Assembly (NCBI GenBank): GCA_019648995.1 | Contig: BLXT01000662.1 | Location: 93,065 to 114,231, forward strand | Source of the DNA: Plakobranchus ocellatus | Lineage: Eukaryota > Mollusca > Gastropoda > Plakobranchidae | Length of the DNA: 21,167 nt | Reading direction: 5' to 3' | Shown here: positions 17,260 to 21,167 of the stretch, piece by piece | Numbering within the stretch: position 1 is the first letter of the stretch | Layout of the letters: each line of letters starts with the position of its first letter | Notes under the pieces: model-generated | Told to the model about the DNA's origin: nothing | Databases searched by the model: none | The model's input: only the letters and a program-made list of their open reading frames with translations | Translations under genes and position numbers: made by a program

Positions 17260-20200
17260 TCTCCTAGGTTATGTTGGTCTATGGCACCTTATTATCTAGA
17301 AGGCTTCCCCTATCCACCACCCAGGGAACGCGGCTCTACCCGTATAGCTTCATCACGAAGACGCAATTGACAAAGCCATGAGATTTCCTTTCGATGAATT
17401 ATGGTGCTTAAAAATTTTTTTTTTTTTGCTCATTCTTAATAGATTTTAGGTATATGAAAAAAACCCAGTAGAATCTGGCTTCATAAACAAAGTTGTGGGT
17501 TCTATGAAACAATATCATAAAGAAGTAGCCTAGGATTTAAAACTCCTTTCAAAGGACTTTATTATTCATATCAAGCCGATAAATTCTAAAAAAAAAAAAA
17601 GGTGTAATGAATAAATGCAATCAAAAAGCTTTTAAGCAAGATACATTATTTGAGTACCAATGTTTTTTGCTGTATTTCACCCCTAGAAAACTGAATGATT
17701 TTATTCACAGCATTTTAGTTGGCTTGAAAAATTATTTAAATTGGAAATGCCTTTGACACTAAACATAACTCTGTTGAAATTTATAACAGTTAGCCTATAT
17801 TTACCAACGCATGAGAGAAAATGTATTACGTCTTTTAACACTGATACACTTAGCTAGATTTCTGAGGCTCTGAAATAGGTTGAAAATAATTATATAAATA
17901 ATTTGTCAGCGCCAAGATCACAAGAACAGTTATTGTTCTCAAAATAATTTATGTGCTTTTAGAAATCAAAGCGTGCTTTTTTTACCAAGAGAGTGGTATC
18001 CAAATTTCAATCTGAGAATTAACGCTTGAATGATTTCAAATTCCTTGGTCTTTAAATGAGACTCAGAATTGGTTTTATACATGTATTGACAAGATAAATT
18101 GAGAGAAAAGATTGTGCAGCTTTTAAATATTTTTTTTGGTAACGTTTTTTTTTTTTGTTGTTGTTTTTTTTAATGACAAAGCACATTTTTTTTTCCAACA
18201 AAAGTTCCACAATGTATTCCTAAAGCACTGAATTTATTAAAAATGCTTCCCATTTCTGAAAAAAAAAAACATTTTTTTTTCATCTCTTTGAAAAAGAAGA
18301 ATAAAATTACTGGTAATGCATTATACATGCACTGAATAATCTCAACACTTAAAGTAATTTATGATTAATTCATACAATACTTGAGTTTTCGTTATGTTTT
18401 AGACTTTTCAGATATTAATGCTGTTCCATAGGCCTACAGTTAAATTTGTTGACATTCAAACAAATTTTATTAATGTTTGTTCCAAGGCCCTCCAATGTTT
18501 TTTGCAATGATCTTTCAAATGCAGAGTTGAAGTTGGTCATTGTATTATGTACTTAAATAATATTGACAAGATAAAAAGCAACAGTGAAAATGATAGGCCT
18601 ACAATACATATCCACTGAAGTAATTAAATTAACAAATCATCTAGAATCAAGATTTGGAGTATCTTTCAACCTTTATTTTCACATACATGGGAGATCTTAA
18701 TTACATCTAAAGTTAATCGAAATCTAGACGTATACCTAAACACAGGCCTTCATCAACAATCATTGGCTAGTGTTTGATTTCAGGCAAAAAGAAAACAAGG
18801 TTCAGCATCAAGACGTAGGCTGAAAACTAAATGCTCTCTCGTTTCTCATTTAATCAGTCTCTGAAAAAATAAATGTTTCTTAAATGTTAGATAAAAAATT
18901 TGAAAGATGTCATTTCAGTAAGAGATCGAGATCGCATGGCTAAACTAATTTTTTTTTTTAAGGATATGGGCAAGGGCCGTGCACAATTAGTTCAAATGGA
19001 ACTAATTATCCACCCATGAAATTTCTAGGAAGTTCATTTCTAATAGTAATAACCAAATTTATCAAATTTTAATTTACTCAACAATGTAGATCTGGGCGAA
19101 GCGCATGGCCGCAAAAAATGTACAGCGTTAAATTTAGACCTGAATGACACTTGCGTCTAGCCTAGGACATACACTTTATTATTGTCTCTTGTAGCCTCGC
19201 CTTCTACTGCTTACATGACAGCAAATATTTCAGTGCGCTCTCAGTGAAATACCAAAATATAAATATGGCTATTGCATTTATGTGAACTGTAATCGTTTTA
19301 ATGAAAACAGATTATAATATCGTAAATTTTCTATCATAGAGAGACTGGCTTTAGTTCACATATATGTAACGATTCCTGAGTTGCAAAATAAAGATACCCG
19401 GTACAGTCAAAGGAGATAGAATTGTTTCTGAATTTGTAGAACTAGATTAAATCTCTTGGAGCAGTGCATTTTGAGAAAATTAACTTTCTCTCGTTTAGAT
19501 TTACTCCCACGCCTACAAGACTGTTAGCAAGCTAGAAGACAAAATACATGAGTGCGACAATAATGCAAATAATTCTTGTTGTAGGATCTTGACAAAGATT
19601 TATACTTTCTTAAACTCCTATTCGGCAAAAGGGAAAACATTCTCTGCAAAATCACGCCCTCTTATTTTTCTTTTGTTTCGAATTTAAAGTAATAGAAGAA
19701 AAACACACATCCGTTAGAATGAAAGTCATCTTGAATTTCGCTATCTTAGAATCAGCGAGCAATCACTGTGAAAGATTTCTGTTTAAATTTTTACCTTAAT
19801 GTCAAAATGTTCCGTCTCGTTACTAATAACAAGGCTTGGATTAGGGAACGTGTATTTTTTTTAAATCTCGCAACTCTTAGCATAGTTTGTATTGCAAAGT
19901 GTAAAATTTAATTTCTTCTTAAAATCTGTTAAATATTTAGGCTTAATAAATACACATTACTATAATTGGCAAATTATGTTAAGATGTATATAGCCAGTGA
20001 TAAGTGACTGAAATTAAACTCACTTACAATAAATTTGGTTCCATTATTTTGCTTTACCTTTAAAAAAAATGTTTCTTTTTAAAAGTACGATTTCGTATTG
20101 TGTTTATGATGCCTATTCGATGTCGGTGTATATTGGTATATGACAAGCTATTTCAATCCATCTTTTAATTTCTGGGTTTAGTCAGGAAACATATTTATTC

Positions 20201-20720
20201 TTTTCCTTATTCTTTTATACAAAAAAAAAAGAAAACAAATTAAAAAAAAAAAAAACTTCCCAGTTTCGCATGTATTTTGATGTGTTAGTCAAACTTTATC
20301 TTACTTCAGTACCAGATATAAGGGCTGCAATTAATGCCTAAAGGTTGTTTTCCTTAGAGGGAAAGACCACACCAACTTATTATAACACTGTGTTAGCGAG
20401 CGAAGCGATCTAAGAAAATTAGTCAAGTTGCGGTTCTGTATAAATAGAATCAACTCAAAATTTGAAGAAAAGAAATAACAATTAACAGTGCTTGAATACT
20501 AACTCTATAACATGATTGTCTAAAGAATGTTTTCCACCTAGAGAAGTGAGTAGTTTTCATCCCTTGAGTTTATGGCTTCACTTTAAATCAATAATGCAAA
20601 ATCGCAACTGGACTCATTTTGTGAGACTCCAACACTAATTGTACTTATTGCAACAAAGTCGAACGACAAAGCTTGTACAATAAAAAGTTTCGCCTGAAGT
20701 TTTCTCCAAACTTTTCCTTG
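17260..20720. other. 3.5 kb of AT-rich sequence, no gene seen
   Basis: No frame longer than about 60 codons and no recognised protein, RNA gene or SINE. It has many homopolymers (A at 17590-17601; T runs at 17408-17427, 18128-18170, 18188-18194 and 18276-18280; A at 20220-20255) and a few short hairpins, such as AATTAGTTC/GAACTAATT near 18986-19009. Long introns or intergenic DNA are equally likely. Confidence 0.5.
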
Positions 20721-20782
20721 CCTATCTATACATCTATCGATCTTTTATCTATCTATCTCATATCTTCTCTGCTCTTCTCTCC

Positions 20783-20824
<42 letters not shown>

Positions 20825-20829
20825 CCTCT
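20721..20829. repeat. (CTAT)n then (CT)n pyrimidine tract
   Basis: Imperfect CTAT/TCTA units at about 20721-20765 lead into about 20 CT units (20786-20818). The Ser/Leu-rich frame over it is an artefact. Confidence 0.95.
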
Positions 20830-21167
20830 GTCTATGTCAAAATTACGTCAATATTATCTGTCTTTATCCCTCCTTCATCTGCCTGCTATTCTCCTCTTCC
20901 TCTCGGAAGAAAAGATGGTTGAGAAGGAGAAAGATGAATAAAGAGAAAAATCTATTAAAAAGAGAGGAGATAAGAGACAGGTATACATAGCCCATTAATC
21001 CCCCTAAAACTTAATCCTACAACTCCTGTACTCGTTACTCATTTAATTTATTGTCGGTCTTACAATCCATCTATCTATGTCCTCTCTTCATCTCTTTTCC
21101 TTCCTCTGTATAGGCTCATATATGACCCCCATTCCTCCCCTTTGTCAGCCTACATCCTTTTTTTTTT
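20830..21167. other. Pyrimidine- and purine-biased low-complexity sequence
   Basis: A purine-rich stretch at about 20907-20980 (GAGAAGGAGAAAGATG type) follows the CT tract and is partly complementary to it. From 21000 the sequence is pyrimidine-rich and ends in nine T. No gene seen. Confidence 0.5.

Noticed and set aside
17083..17370. A 95-codon plus-strand frame
   Set aside because: It overlaps the eroded family A SINE, and the residues outside it show no family resemblance.
1..21167. CRISPR array, bacterial operon, phage or defence system
   Set aside because: The spaced repeats present are microsatellites, minisatellites and SINEs. Gene structure, splice signals and SINEs show animal nuclear DNA.

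Overview
This is eukaryotic, animal-type DNA. It is AT-rich, mostly non-coding and full of microsatellites, with tRNA-derived SINEs flanked by target-site duplications, a decayed LINE reverse transcriptase, a 100-N assembly gap, and one long open reading frame with metazoan features (AUG in good Kozak context, splice-like upstream signals, AATAAA downstream). From memory, the translated SINE heads (for example RSAGTLLSRVRAPLPAPWPD and SSGRAVGYQVRGPRY) recur as spurious predicted proteins in sacoglossan sea slugs (Plakobranchus, Elysia). A heterobranch gastropod is my best guess; this could not be checked here.

Layout. 1-700 is purine-rich and microsatellite sequence. 702-1259 holds two different full-length SINEs in opposite orientation, each with its own target-site duplication. 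About 2490-3650 is a degraded non-LTR retrotransposon RT fragment. 5220-7990 is the only convincing protein gene: an 809-residue, largely disordered protein starting MGNSCKG, preceded by plausible 5'UTR splice sites and followed by a poly(A) signal. 8128-8660 is microsatellite-rich. 8745-8929 is a second SINE-A copy. 9874-10309 is a gap whose two edges carry the same 168 bp. 11.2-12.2 kb has GA tracts and a 67-bp minisatellite. 13.3-13.7 kb has a CTCF-like core and a 75-bp duplication. 14.27-14.30 kb is an unresolved poly-G run. 14575-15160 holds two adjacent fold-back structures. 15568-15854 is a second full-length SINE-B. 16.8-17.26 kb has a degenerate tandem repeat and an eroded SINE-A. The last 3.9 kb is AT-rich with no recognised gene, ending in pyrimidine-rich simple repeats.

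No operon-like system, CRISPR array, rRNA or functional tRNA gene is present. The items most worth following are the unrecognised, possibly lipidated protein with a stretch matching the PKA-RII anchoring-helix pattern, the compound fold-back locus, and SINE-B with its conserved 3' palindrome.
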